Assembly: GCA_027923965.1 (NCBI GenBank)
Contig: AP026969.1
Location: 1,488,001 to 1,552,000 of the forward strand
From: Comamonadaceae bacterium OS-1
GTDB lineage: Bacteria > Pseudomonadota > Gammaproteobacteria > Burkholderiales > Burkholderiaceae_C
Direction: 5' to 3'
DNA: 64,000 bases
Numbering within the stretch: the first letter of the stretch is position 1; the number at the start of each line of letters is the position of its first letter. Positions 17,178 through 24,186 of this stretch are shown piece after piece. Below the pieces are notes generated by a model. It saw nothing but the letters and a program-made list of their open reading frames with translations, had not been told where the DNA came from and made no database searches. The translations under genes were made by a program, and so were the position numbers.

Positions 17178-17477
17178 ATGGTCCGGCACACCGTTGTCTT
17201 CAAACTCAAGCACGCACCGGCCTCCGACGCAGAGTCGTCCTTCCTGCAGGCGGCGCAGGTTTTGGCCACCATTCCCAGCGTGCGCAACTTCGAGTGCCTG
17301 CGCCAGATCAGCCCGAAGAATCACTTCGACTTCGGCTTCTCGATGGAGTTCGAGTCGCAAGACGGCTACACGGCCTACAACGTCCACCCAGAGCACGTCC
17401 GCTTCGTAGAGACTCGCTGGAAGCCCGAGGTCGCGGAGTTTCTGGAAATCGACTACGTTCCTTTTAAGCCGACTTGA
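17178..17477 (+). CDS. Dabb-family (stress-responsive A/B barrel) protein
   Basis: A 99-residue single-domain protein. The opening MVRHTVVFKLK and the segment FDFGFSMEFESQDGYTAYNVHPEHVRFVE show the ferredoxin-like dimeric alpha/beta barrel domain. Some members of this superfamily are cyclases or monooxygenase-like enzymes, many are uncharacterised. GGAGAA lies 8 bases before the ATG. It follows the chemoreceptor by 68 bases on the same strand. No catalytic assignment is made. Confidence 0.85.
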   Translation: MVRHTVVFKLKHAPASDAESSFLQAAQVLATIPSVRNFECLRQISPKNHFDFGFSMEFESQDGYTAYNVHPEHVRFVETRWKPEVAEFLEIDYVPFKPT

Positions 17478-17723
17478 GCTGCGTGGGGCTACGCAGACAC
17501 CTGGGCCCGCCTGGAGACGTTTATAGATGCCTACAGCGCAGGAGATTGTTCCTTGCGCTACCCGCCATCGACTGTGGTCGCCACCGCCATTAAACGCCTG
17601 CACGCCCTCGCGCAGTGGACTGCGCAGCACGGCCATTTAACGGGAGCCCCCGAGCTTGCCCGCCACGCGAGGATGTATGCGCACCATGCGCGTTGGCTTG
17701 GTGGCGAATTCGTTGCGGTTTGA
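17478..17723 (+). pseudogene. Possible coding remnant in frame after the Dabb gene
   Basis: After the Dabb stop the same frame stays open for 81 codons to TGA at 17721-17723. The translation looks protein-like (WARLETFIDAYSAGD, then AIKRLHALAQWTAQHGHLTG and ARHARMYAHHARWLGGEF) but has no good start codon or ribosome binding site. It may be the tail of a decayed gene or a former C-terminal extension. I do not recognise the family. Chance openness in GC-rich DNA is possible. Confidence 0.3.
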
Positions 17724-17788
17724 CTTTAGCGTTCAACGGCAGCTTTTTAGCGAAGCCGATGCCGATGCACGTGCAATGGATTGCTTCG

Positions 17789-17843
17789 TTTTTGATACTC
17801 AAAAATAGGAGTTGTGCTTATGCGATGGGCGGAGGAGGGCGTT
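17789..17843. repeat. Short interspersed repeat, copy 5
   Basis: TTTTTGATACTCAAAAATAG, GAGTTGTGCTTATGCGATGG, GCGGAGGAGGGCGTTT. It lies 27 bases upstream of palindromic element B in the gene-poor stretch 17478-18918. Confidence 0.65.
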
Positions 17844-17869
17844 TATTCGCTAGGGGTGAGACCCCTTTG

Positions 17870-18478
17870 GCATCCCCGGCCGGGATATGCGCCCGGCGGC
17901 GCAGTCCCTTTTCTTTGCTTGGCCAAAGAAAAGGAACCAAAAGAAAGGCCACCCCCACTACCTGCGCCCTCCGCTGCCGCTGCGGGAGCCTGCGGTGCTC
18001 GCTATCGATGGGGTCTGGCTAAACTCGCTGCGCTCAAACAACGCCAGCCCTGGTCCATCGCTAGCTGCGCTCCTCGGCGCATCTAGAGGGGGACCCCGGG
18101 GAGCGGGATCGGCCCGGCTGCGCCGGGCATCGCGCCGGTCGCGAGCTGGGGGAACTGTTGGTGGCTGTGAAATCTGTTCGGCTATCGGCGGGCGCGCCCA
18201 CCCTGATTTCGTGCCCTAGGCACGAAGGGGAGCTACGCGCCCCCGATCCCGCATTGGGTCCCCATCTGGTTGCGCCGAGGAGCACAGCTTTGGGCGGAAA
18301 AGGGCTGGCGTTGTCTGAGCGCAGCGAGTTTAGCCAGACCCCGCCCAAAGCGCGCACCGCAGGTTCCCGTAGCGCCAGCGCAGGGCGCAGACAGTTGGGG
18401 CGCCTTTCTTTGGGTGACTTTTCTTTTGCGCAAAAGAAAAGTTACTGCGCCGCCGGGCGCAACTCCCGGCCGAGCATG
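17870..18478. repeat. Large nested-palindrome element, copy B
   Basis: Second copy of the element at 9230-9740, about 609 bases. The terminal arms 17880-17905 and 18444-18471 pair with two mismatches (TGCGCCCGGCGGCGCAGT is shared by both copies). Flanking hairpins are CCTTTTCTTTG/CAAAGAAAAGG (left) and ACTTTTCTTTTGC/GCAAAAGAAAAGT (right). Stem bases differ from copy A on both sides, so pairing is kept. The inner arms repeat GGTCTGGCTAAACTCGCTGC near 18010 and inverted near 18320-18343. A further 8-3-8 palindrome (TTCGTGCC/GGCACGAA) is at 18208-18226. No transposase or convincing gene is present. Confidence 0.85.
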
Positions 18479-18512
18479 CTCATTGCACCCAGAAAACGCC
18501 AATGTCAACTCG

Positions 18513-18598
18513 CCAATAGGGGTCGGAGCCCAAATGCGGGATGCAGCCCTCTCGCACCACCAACAACCTGCGCGCAATTGGGATCCGACCCCCATTGG
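18513..18598. repeat. Inverted repeat with 21-bp arms beside element B
   Basis: Arms 18513-18533 (CCAATAGGGGTCGGAGCCCA start) and 18578-18598 pair at 19 of 21 positions around a 44-base loop. It lies 35 bases downstream of element B, in otherwise empty DNA. It could form a hairpin or be a separate REP-like or mini-element. No gene is seen here. Confidence 0.65.
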
Positions 18599-18630
18599 CT
18601 ACCGCCCGTGCGGTCCGCACTTATTGCTTC

Positions 18631-18691
18631 ACTTTTGATAGTTAAAAATAGGAGCTGCTCACGCTTATCCAATCAGCACAGGAGGCACTTT
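18631..18691. repeat. Short interspersed repeat, copy 6
   Basis: ACTTTTGATAGTTAAAAATA, GGAGCTGCTCACGCTTATCC, AATCAGCACAGGAGGCACTT T. It is one of the better conserved copies, closing the gene-poor stretch before the MFS transporter operon. Confidence 0.75.
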
Positions 18692-18812
18692 ATGTATCTG
18701 GAAAAACCCTGAAAATCTGAAAAAGACACCATCCCCAACCGGTAGGCCACAGCCCAACTTTACGCACCGACACCCCCGCGCCTAGGGTAAATGCTGATCC
18801 CCAAGCCCATCA

Positions 18813-18852
18813 ACGATCCGTACACTGAATCATCATTCAGAATACTGATCGT
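18813..18852. promoter_or_regulatory. 40-bp dyad upstream of the vanillate operon
   Basis: Inner arms CTGAAT/ATTCAG (18825-18840, spacer CATC) and outer arms ACGATC/GATCGT (18813-18818, 18847-18852) share the same centre. In total 15 of 18 positions per arm pair. It lies 66 bases before the MFS gene. It is a good operator candidate, perhaps for the MarR protein encoded at the operon end. Binding is inferred. Confidence 0.5.
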
Positions 18853-18918
18853 CAACCCGCTGCAAGCGCTCGGTACCTTCCCACCCCACCGCAGCCCCAC
18901 GAAAGAGACAAGGACCCC

Positions 18919-20268
18919 ATGCAACAAGACATTCGAAAATCCATCGACGAAGGGGCCATGGGCCGCTTTCAGTGGCTGGCGGTGGCCATCTGCGTGATGC
19001 TAGTGATGCTGGACGGGTTTGACGTGCTGGTGATGGCATTCACGGCGTCCAGCATTTCGGCCGAATGGCATTTGACCGGCGCGCAGCTGGGCCTGCTGTT
19101 CAGCGCCGGGCTGGTGGGCATGGCGGCGGGCTCGCTGCTGCTGGCACCCCAGGCCGACCGCTATGGCCGCCAGGCCATCATTCTGGTGTGCCTGGCGCTG
19201 ATCACCGTTGGCATGTTGCTGTCGGCCTTGGCGCAGAGCAGCCTGCAGCTGGGCCTGCTGCGCGCGCTCACTGGCGTGGGCATTGGCGGCATGCTGGCCA
19301 GCGTGGGCGTGATCACGGCGGAATATTCTTCGCACAAATGGCGCAGCACCTGCGTGGCCTTCCAGGCCACCGGCTACCCCATCGGGGCCACCCTGGGCGG
19401 CATGGTGGCGGCGGTGCTGCTGACGCACTACGGCTGGCGCTCGGTGTTTGTGTTTGGCGGCCTGACCACCTTGGTGATGGTGCCGGTGGTGCTGTGGATG
19501 CTGCCGGAATCGGTGGACTTTTTGCTGGCCAAGCAGCCCCAGGGTGCGCTGGGCAAAGTCAACACCTTGCTGCGCAAGATGCAGCGCCCGGTGCTGCAAA
19601 GCCTGCCTGCACGGTCGGTGCCGGTAGCCGGTGTCGCCCCGGTGGGTGGCTTCTCGTCTTTGTTTTCGCCTGCCATCCTGCGCTCTACGCTGCTGATCTG
19701 GAGCGCTTTCTTCCTGCTGATGTTCAGCTTCTACTTCGCCCTGAGCTGGACGCCCAAGCTGCTGGTGGCCGCAGGCCTGTCGGCCCAGCAGGGTATTACC
19801 GGCGGCGTGTTGCTGAACCTGGGCGGTATCGTGGGCGGCACACTCTTTGGCGTGCTGGCTTCGCGCCTGGACCTGGGCCGTTTGACGGCATCCTGCCTGG
19901 CCATCACGGCGGTGGCGATGGCAGTGTTTGGCTACGTCACCGGCGCGCTGGACCTGGCCTTCATGGCGGCGTTTGGCATCGGCATGTTCATCTTCGGCGG
20001 TATGGCCGGTTTGTATTCGTTTGCGCCCATCATCTACCCGGCGGCGGTGCGCACCACCGGCATGGGCTGGGCCATCGGCATTGGCCGCATGGGTGCCATC
20101 CTGGCCCCGCTGACTGCCGGTGTCTTGCTCGACAGCGGCTGGGCACCGCCCCAGCTGTACTACGTGTTCGCCGTTCCGCTGCTGCTGGCTGTAGTGGCGG
20201 TGCTGGCCATTCGCGCAAAAACGCCCACGGCAGACCGTGCATCCGGCACACTGGCCGCAGCGCATTAA
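18919..20268 (+). CDS. MFS transporter, aromatic acid:H+ symporter type
   Basis: A 449-residue inner-membrane transporter with about 12 hydrophobic segments. It has the AAHS-family mark DGFDVLVMAF near residue 31, the loop 2-3 motif ADRYGRQ, and RALTGVGIGGMLASVGVI in segment 4. These resemble PcaK, VanK and BenK, which import 4-hydroxybenzoate, protocatechuate, vanillate or benzoate with protons. It is the first gene of the unit with vanA 28 bases downstream, so vanillate uptake is the best inference. AAAGAGACAAGG precedes the ATG at 18919. Confidence 0.88.
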   Translation: MQQDIRKSIDEGAMGRFQWLAVAICVMLVMLDGFDVLVMAFTASSISAEWHLTGAQLGLLFSAGLVGMAAGSLLLAPQADRYGRQAIILVCLALITVGMLLSALAQSSLQLGLLRALTGVGIGGMLASVGVITAEYSSHKWRSTCVAFQATGYPIGATLGGMVAAVLLTHYGWRSVFVFGGLTTLVMVPVVLWMLPESVDFLLAKQPQGALGKVNTLLRKMQRPVLQSLPARSVPVAGVAPVGGFSSLFSPAILRSTLLIWSAFFLLMFSFYFALSWTPKLLVAAGLSAQQGITGGVLLNLGGIVGGTLFGVLASRLDLGRLTASCLAITAVAMAVFGYVTGALDLAFMAAFGIGMFIFGGMAGLYSFAPIIYPAAVRTTGMGWAIGIGRMGAILAPLTAGVLLDSGWAPPQLYYVFAVPLLLAVVAVLAIRAKTPTADRASGTLAAAH

Positions 20269-20296
20269 CAACAAATACACCCTAGGAGCCCACCAC

Positions 20297-21337
20297 ATGT
20301 TCCCCAAAAATGCCTGGTACGTCGCCTGCACCCCCGACGAAATCACCGACAAGCCCCTGGGCCGCAAGATCTGCGGCGAATCCCTAGTGCTGTACCTCGG
20401 CCCCGAAGGCAAGGCCACTGCGCTGGAAGACTTCTGCCCGCACCGGGGCGCACCCCTGTCGCTGGGCAAGGTGGAAAACGGCAAACTCACCTGCGGCTAC
20501 CACGGGCTGGAGATGGGCTGCGACGGCAAGACTGTGGCCATGCCCGGCCAGCGCGTGCGCGGTTTCCCGGCCATCCGCGCCTACCCGGCCATCGAGCGCT
20601 ACGGTTTCATCTGGGTCTGGCCCGGCGACGCGGCTCTGGCCGACGAGGCCAAACTGCACCACCTGGAGTGGGCCGACAACCCCGCCTGGGCCTACGGCGG
20701 CGGCCTGTTCCACATTAACTGCGACTACCGGCTGATGGTCGACAACCTGATGGACCTGTCGCACGAAACCTATGTGCACGCCAGCAGCATCGGCCAAAAA
20801 GAGATCGACGAAACCCCCACCAAAACCGTGGTGAACGGCGACGAGGTGATCACCAGCCGCCATATGGAAAACATCAGCGCGCCGCCGTTCTGGCGCATGG
20901 CATTGCGCGGCAACGGCCTGGCCGACGACGTGCCGGTGGACCGCTGGCAGATCTGCCGCTTCACCCCGCCCAGCCACGTGATGATCGAGGTGGGCGTGGC
21001 CCACGCGGGCCACGGCGGCTACGAAGCGCCCGACGCGCACAAGGCATCGTCCATCGTGGTGGACTTCATCACGCCCGAGACCGAAACCTCGATCTGGTAC
21101 TTCTGGGGCATGGCGCGCCACTTCAAGCCCACCGACACCGAGCTCACCGCCAGCATCCGCGAAGGCCAGGGCAAGATCTTCAGCGAAGACCTGGAGATGC
21201 TGGAGAAGCAGCAGCGCAACCTGCTGGCCCACCCGGAACGCAAGCTGCTGATGCTCAACATCGACTCCGGTGGCGTGCAGTCGCGCAAGGTGATCGACCG
21301 CCTGCTGGCCGCCGAAGCACCGCAGGTGGCAGCATGA
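20297..21337 (+). CDS. vanA: Vanillate O-demethylase oxygenase subunit
   Basis: A 346-residue Rieske non-haem iron oxygenase converting vanillate to protocatechuate and formaldehyde. The Rieske ligands are Cys47/His49 (CPHRGAP) and Cys66/His69 (CGYHG). The mononuclear iron site shows His156 and His161 in DNLMDLSHETYVH. Length and N-terminus (FPKNAWYVAC) are typical of VanA. The ATG at 20297 follows CTAGGAGCC. Its stop overlaps the vanB start by 4 bases. Other methoxybenzoate substrates are possible in this subfamily. Confidence 0.92.
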   Translation: MFPKNAWYVACTPDEITDKPLGRKICGESLVLYLGPEGKATALEDFCPHRGAPLSLGKVENGKLTCGYHGLEMGCDGKTVAMPGQRVRGFPAIRAYPAIERYGFIWVWPGDAALADEAKLHHLEWADNPAWAYGGGLFHINCDYRLMVDNLMDLSHETYVHASSIGQKEIDETPTKTVVNGDEVITSRHMENISAPPFWRMALRGNGLADDVPVDRWQICRFTPPSHVMIEVGVAHAGHGGYEAPDAHKASSIVVDFITPETETSIWYFWGMARHFKPTDTELTASIREGQGKIFSEDLEMLEKQQRNLLAHPERKLLMLNIDSGGVQSRKVIDRLLAAEAPQVAA

Positions 21338-22299
21338 ACGCGGCCACCATCAGCGTGCGCGTGGCACGCAAGACGCAGGAAGCGCTGGACATCTGCAGCT
21401 ACGAGCTGGTGGCCACCGACGGAACGGCGCTGCCGGGTTTTTCGGCCGGCTCGCACGTGGATGTGCACCTGCCCGGCGGGCTGACGCGCCAGTATTCGCT
21501 GTGTAACGATGCCAGCGAAACCCACCGCTATCTGGTCGGCGTGCTGCGCGACCCGGCGTCAAGAGGCGGCTCACAGGCCATGCACGACACGGTGCAAGAG
21601 GGCGATGTGCTGCAGATCAGCGCGCCCAAAAACCACTTCCCCCTGGCGCACGGTGCCAGCCGCAGCCTGCTGCTGGCGGGCGGCATCGGCATCACGCCGA
21701 TTCTGTGCATGGCCGAACGCCTGGCCGCCAGCGCTGCGCCGTTCCAGATGCACTACTGCAGTCGCGCCCAGGAGCGCACCGCCTTTTATGAACGCATCCG
21801 CGCATCGGGGTTTGCGTCCCAGGTCCATTTCCACTTCGACGATGGTGCCAGCGCACAAAAGCTGTCCTTGCCCGACCTGTTGGCCGAGCCGCAGGCGGGT
21901 GTGCACCTGTATGTGTGCGGGCCCAAGGGCTTCATGGACGCGGTGCTGCAGACGGCGCGCTCCAGCGGCTGGCCCGAGGACCAACTGCACTACGAGTTCT
22001 TCTCGGCCAACGTGGCACCTTCGGCCGATGACGCAAGTTTTGAGGTCAAGCTGGCCAGCTCGGGCCGGGTGGTGCGCATCGCCGCCGACCAGACCGTGGC
22101 CAAGGCGCTGGCCCTGGCGGGGGTGGAGATTCCGCTGTCGTGCGAGCAAGGCGTGTGCGGCACCTGCCTGACCCGCGTGCTGGAGGGCGAGCCCGACCAC
22201 AAAGACTTCTACCTGACCCCGGAAGAGCAGGCCGCCAACGACCAGTTCACCCCGTGCTGCTCTCGGTCAAAATCAGCGCTTTTAGTGCTGGATTTGTAA
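21334..22299 (+). CDS. vanB: Vanillate O-demethylase reductase subunit
   Basis: A 321-residue electron-transfer partner for VanA. The N-terminal FMN/flavin barrel includes RQYSLCNDASE near residue 50. The NAD-binding domain contains LLLAGGIGITPILCMAERL. The C-terminal plant-type 2Fe-2S domain has CEQGVCGTCLTRVLEG and a final cysteine region FTPCCSR. This is the domain order of phthalate dioxygenase reductase-type proteins. It is translationally coupled to vanA. The MarR gene begins 3 bases after its stop. Confidence 0.93.
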   Translation: MNAATISVRVARKTQEALDICSYELVATDGTALPGFSAGSHVDVHLPGGLTRQYSLCNDASETHRYLVGVLRDPASRGGSQAMHDTVQEGDVLQISAPKNHFPLAHGASRSLLLAGGIGITPILCMAERLAASAAPFQMHYCSRAQERTAFYERIRASGFASQVHFHFDDGASAQKLSLPDLLAEPQAGVHLYVCGPKGFMDAVLQTARSSGWPEDQLHYEFFSANVAPSADDASFEVKLASSGRVVRIAADQTVAKALALAGVEIPLSCEQGVCGTCLTRVLEGEPDHKDFYLTPEEQAANDQFTPCCSRSKSALLVLDL

Positions 22300-22302
22300 A
22301 GC

Positions 22303-22749
22303 ATGCCCCTGTCCACCCTGATCGCCCTGCAAGACCAACCCGGCCACCTGATCCGCCGCGCCCACCAGATCGCGGTGGCCAGCTTCCACACCCACCTGGG
22401 CCGCGAAGTCACCCCCGTGCAATATGCGCTGATGCGCACGCTGCAAGACCAGCCCGGTATCGACCAGAGCACCCTGGCGTTGGCCGTAGCGCTAGACACC
22501 TCCACCACCGCCGACATCGCCGTGCGGCTGGAGGCCAAGGGCTGGATCACCCGCGCCGTGCTGGCCCGCGGCCAGCGCAGCCTGTCGCTCACCCCCGAGG
22601 GCGTGGCCCTGCTGACTTCGCTGGTGGACGGCATGGCCCAGATGCAGACCACCTTGCTGGGCGGCCTGGAGCCGCAGGAGCAGACCGAGCTGCTGCGCCT
22701 GCTGCGCAAATTTGTCGAGCCAGACTCGCGCAAGCGGCAGGGGTTTTGA
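22303..22749 (+). CDS. MarR-family regulator of the vanillate operon
   Basis: A 148-residue winged-helix regulator. The core is VTPVQYALMRTLQDQPGIDQ, followed by the recognition region TSTTADIAVRLEAKGWITRA and the wing RGQRSLSLTPEG. These match MarR proteins. It is encoded last in the mfs-vanA-vanB-marR unit with almost no spacer, so it is probably co-expressed and autoregulating. Many vanAB loci use a GntR-type VanR instead. The dyad at 18813-18852 is the likely binding site. The effector is presumably vanillate or a related acid. Confidence 0.85.
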   Translation: MPLSTLIALQDQPGHLIRRAHQIAVASFHTHLGREVTPVQYALMRTLQDQPGIDQSTLALAVALDTSTTADIAVRLEAKGWITRAVLARGQRSLSLTPEGVALLTSLVDGMAQMQTTLLGGLEPQEQTELLRLLRKFVEPDSRKRQGF

Positions 22750-22754
22750 GACGG

Positions 22755-22812
22755 TTTGCTCTAAAAATAAGAGCTATAAACGCTTATTCGATGGGCGGAG
22801 ACGGCCTGAAAA
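22755..22812. repeat. Short interspersed repeat, copy 7
   Basis: TTTGCTCTAAAAATAAGAGC, TATAAACGCTTATTCGATGG, GCGGAGACGGCCTGAAAA. It lies between the convergent MarR gene and the hypothetical gene at 22848, where it may serve as a terminator. Confidence 0.65.
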
Positions 22813-22847
22813 GCTTGTAATTTCGGCCTGACGCCTTACCGGTACAG

Positions 22848-24128
22848 CTACCGGTACAGCCCCAGCGCGGCAATGCGGCGTTCGATCTCGGTGGCCATCT
22901 TCTTGTAGCCGGGGCCGTCTACGCCGCCAAAGCGCTTCTGGAATTCGGCGGCCTGCAGGTCTTCGGGCAGGTCACTCACCTTGGGCAGCAGGTCGGCATC
23001 GGTCAGGCCCTGGGCCAGCCGCTGCTGTAGCTTTTGCACGCCTGCGCCGGTGGCCAGCTCACCCAGGCGGGTGCCTGCGCGGTCGGCGGCCAGGTCGTTG
23101 AACGAGAAGCCGCTGCCGCCTTGCGCGTCGTCCAGTTCTTTGTACACACCCACCATGTCGGCCAGCGGGCTGCCTGCGGTGGCGGCCAGGGCGGCCGAGA
23201 TGCTGAAGTGCTGGGCGGTGTCGGTGCGGCCTGCCAGCATGGTGGTGCGCGGCGCGGGCCGGGGCCATGTGCGGGCGGCGGGCAAGATGGCGGCCATGCC
23301 CTTGCCGTTCACATAAAAAGCCAGTGCCACCAGGGCGGCGCGGTGTTCGTCGGCCAGGCTGTTCTTATCGTCGACGCGCTGGGTGGCCAGCTCCAACAGG
23401 GGCTGCACCAGCGCGGCCAGGGTCAGGCTGCGCGGCCCGGGTTGGGCGGCCACTTCGACCAGGCGGCCCTGGTAGGCCTGCAGCCGGGCCTGCACCTCGG
23501 GGGGCACCAGGGCGGCCTGGAGCTGGGCGGGAATCGCATCGTTCCAGACAAACTGCACGCTCAGCACGCCGTTGCGCACGCCCACGTGCTGGATGCTGTC
23601 GGCCGCTGCTGCTGCAGGGCTGGCCTGCAGCCGCCACAGCCCAAAGCGCAGCAGTTGGTTGGCGATCTTGGGCGGCACGGCCAGTCGGCCCAGCAGCAGT
23701 TGCTCGACCTGGGGCGTGCCCGGCGTTTCACGCAGCACGGCCTGGATATTGAGGTAGTCGCCAAACGGGTTCGGCGGCAGGAAGGTGCTGGCGCGCAGGG
23801 TGGCGCTGCCGTCTTGCAGCAGCACCTGGCCGCGGGTTTGCGGGCGGTGGCTGGCCAGGTAGGCCACGGCCAGGTTCAGGTCGTCCTCGCCCAATTGCAG
23901 GGTGCGCAGTGCACCCGCAGGTGTCTTGCGCGGGTCGATGCGGGCCAGCAGCCGCTGGGCGCTGGCCATGCGGCTGGGGGTAAAGGCCGGGCCCTGGGCG
24001 GGGGCCAGCAGGGGGGCATCGTCGATCGCCAGGTACGCGGCCCAGGCCAGGGCCAGCGGAATGCAGAGCAGGAGGAGAGCAAACAGGTAGCGCAGCAAGC
24101 GGCGGATAAGGGACCAAAAGAGGGGCAT
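22848..24128 (-). CDS. Conserved-looking membrane-anchored hypothetical protein
   Basis: A 426-residue protein of no family I recognise. A single hydrophobic segment near residues 12-33 (YLFALLLLCIPLALAWAAYL) after basic residues suggests an inner-membrane anchor with a periplasmic body. The body is Ala/Leu/Gln-rich and ends with a conserved-looking stretch: GGSGFSFNDLAADRAGTRLG, GYKKMATEIERRIAALGLYR. The central part, with LQDGSATLRASTFLPPNPFG and VRNGVLSVQFVWND, suggests beta structure. It is read 58 bases after the diguanylate cyclase on the same strand, so the two may be linked in cell-surface signalling. That is inference only. Confidence 0.75.
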   Translation of the reverse strand: MPLFWSLIRRLLRYLFALLLLCIPLALAWAAYLAIDDAPLLAPAQGPAFTPSRMASAQRLLARIDPRKTPAGALRTLQLGEDDLNLAVAYLASHRPQTRGQVLLQDGSATLRASTFLPPNPFGDYLNIQAVLRETPGTPQVEQLLLGRLAVPPKIANQLLRFGLWRLQASPAAAAADSIQHVGVRNGVLSVQFVWNDAIPAQLQAALVPPEVQARLQAYQGRLVEVAAQPGPRSLTLAALVQPLLELATQRVDDKNSLADEHRAALVALAFYVNGKGMAAILPAARTWPRPAPRTTMLAGRTDTAQHFSISAALAATAGSPLADMVGVYKELDDAQGGSGFSFNDLAADRAGTRLGELATGAGVQKLQQRLAQGLTDADLLPKVSDLPEDLQAAEFQKRFGGVDGPGYKKMATEIERRIAALGLYR

Positions 24129-24186
24129 TTTTAACTTGGAAAAAACTATTATGGCGAGCGGTGCTCTGCATCCGGGTCCATGAAGT

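Noticed and set aside
17814..18712. Open frames inside and around element B
   Set aside because: Same reason as element A: symmetrical GC-rich repeat sequence without start signals or domains.
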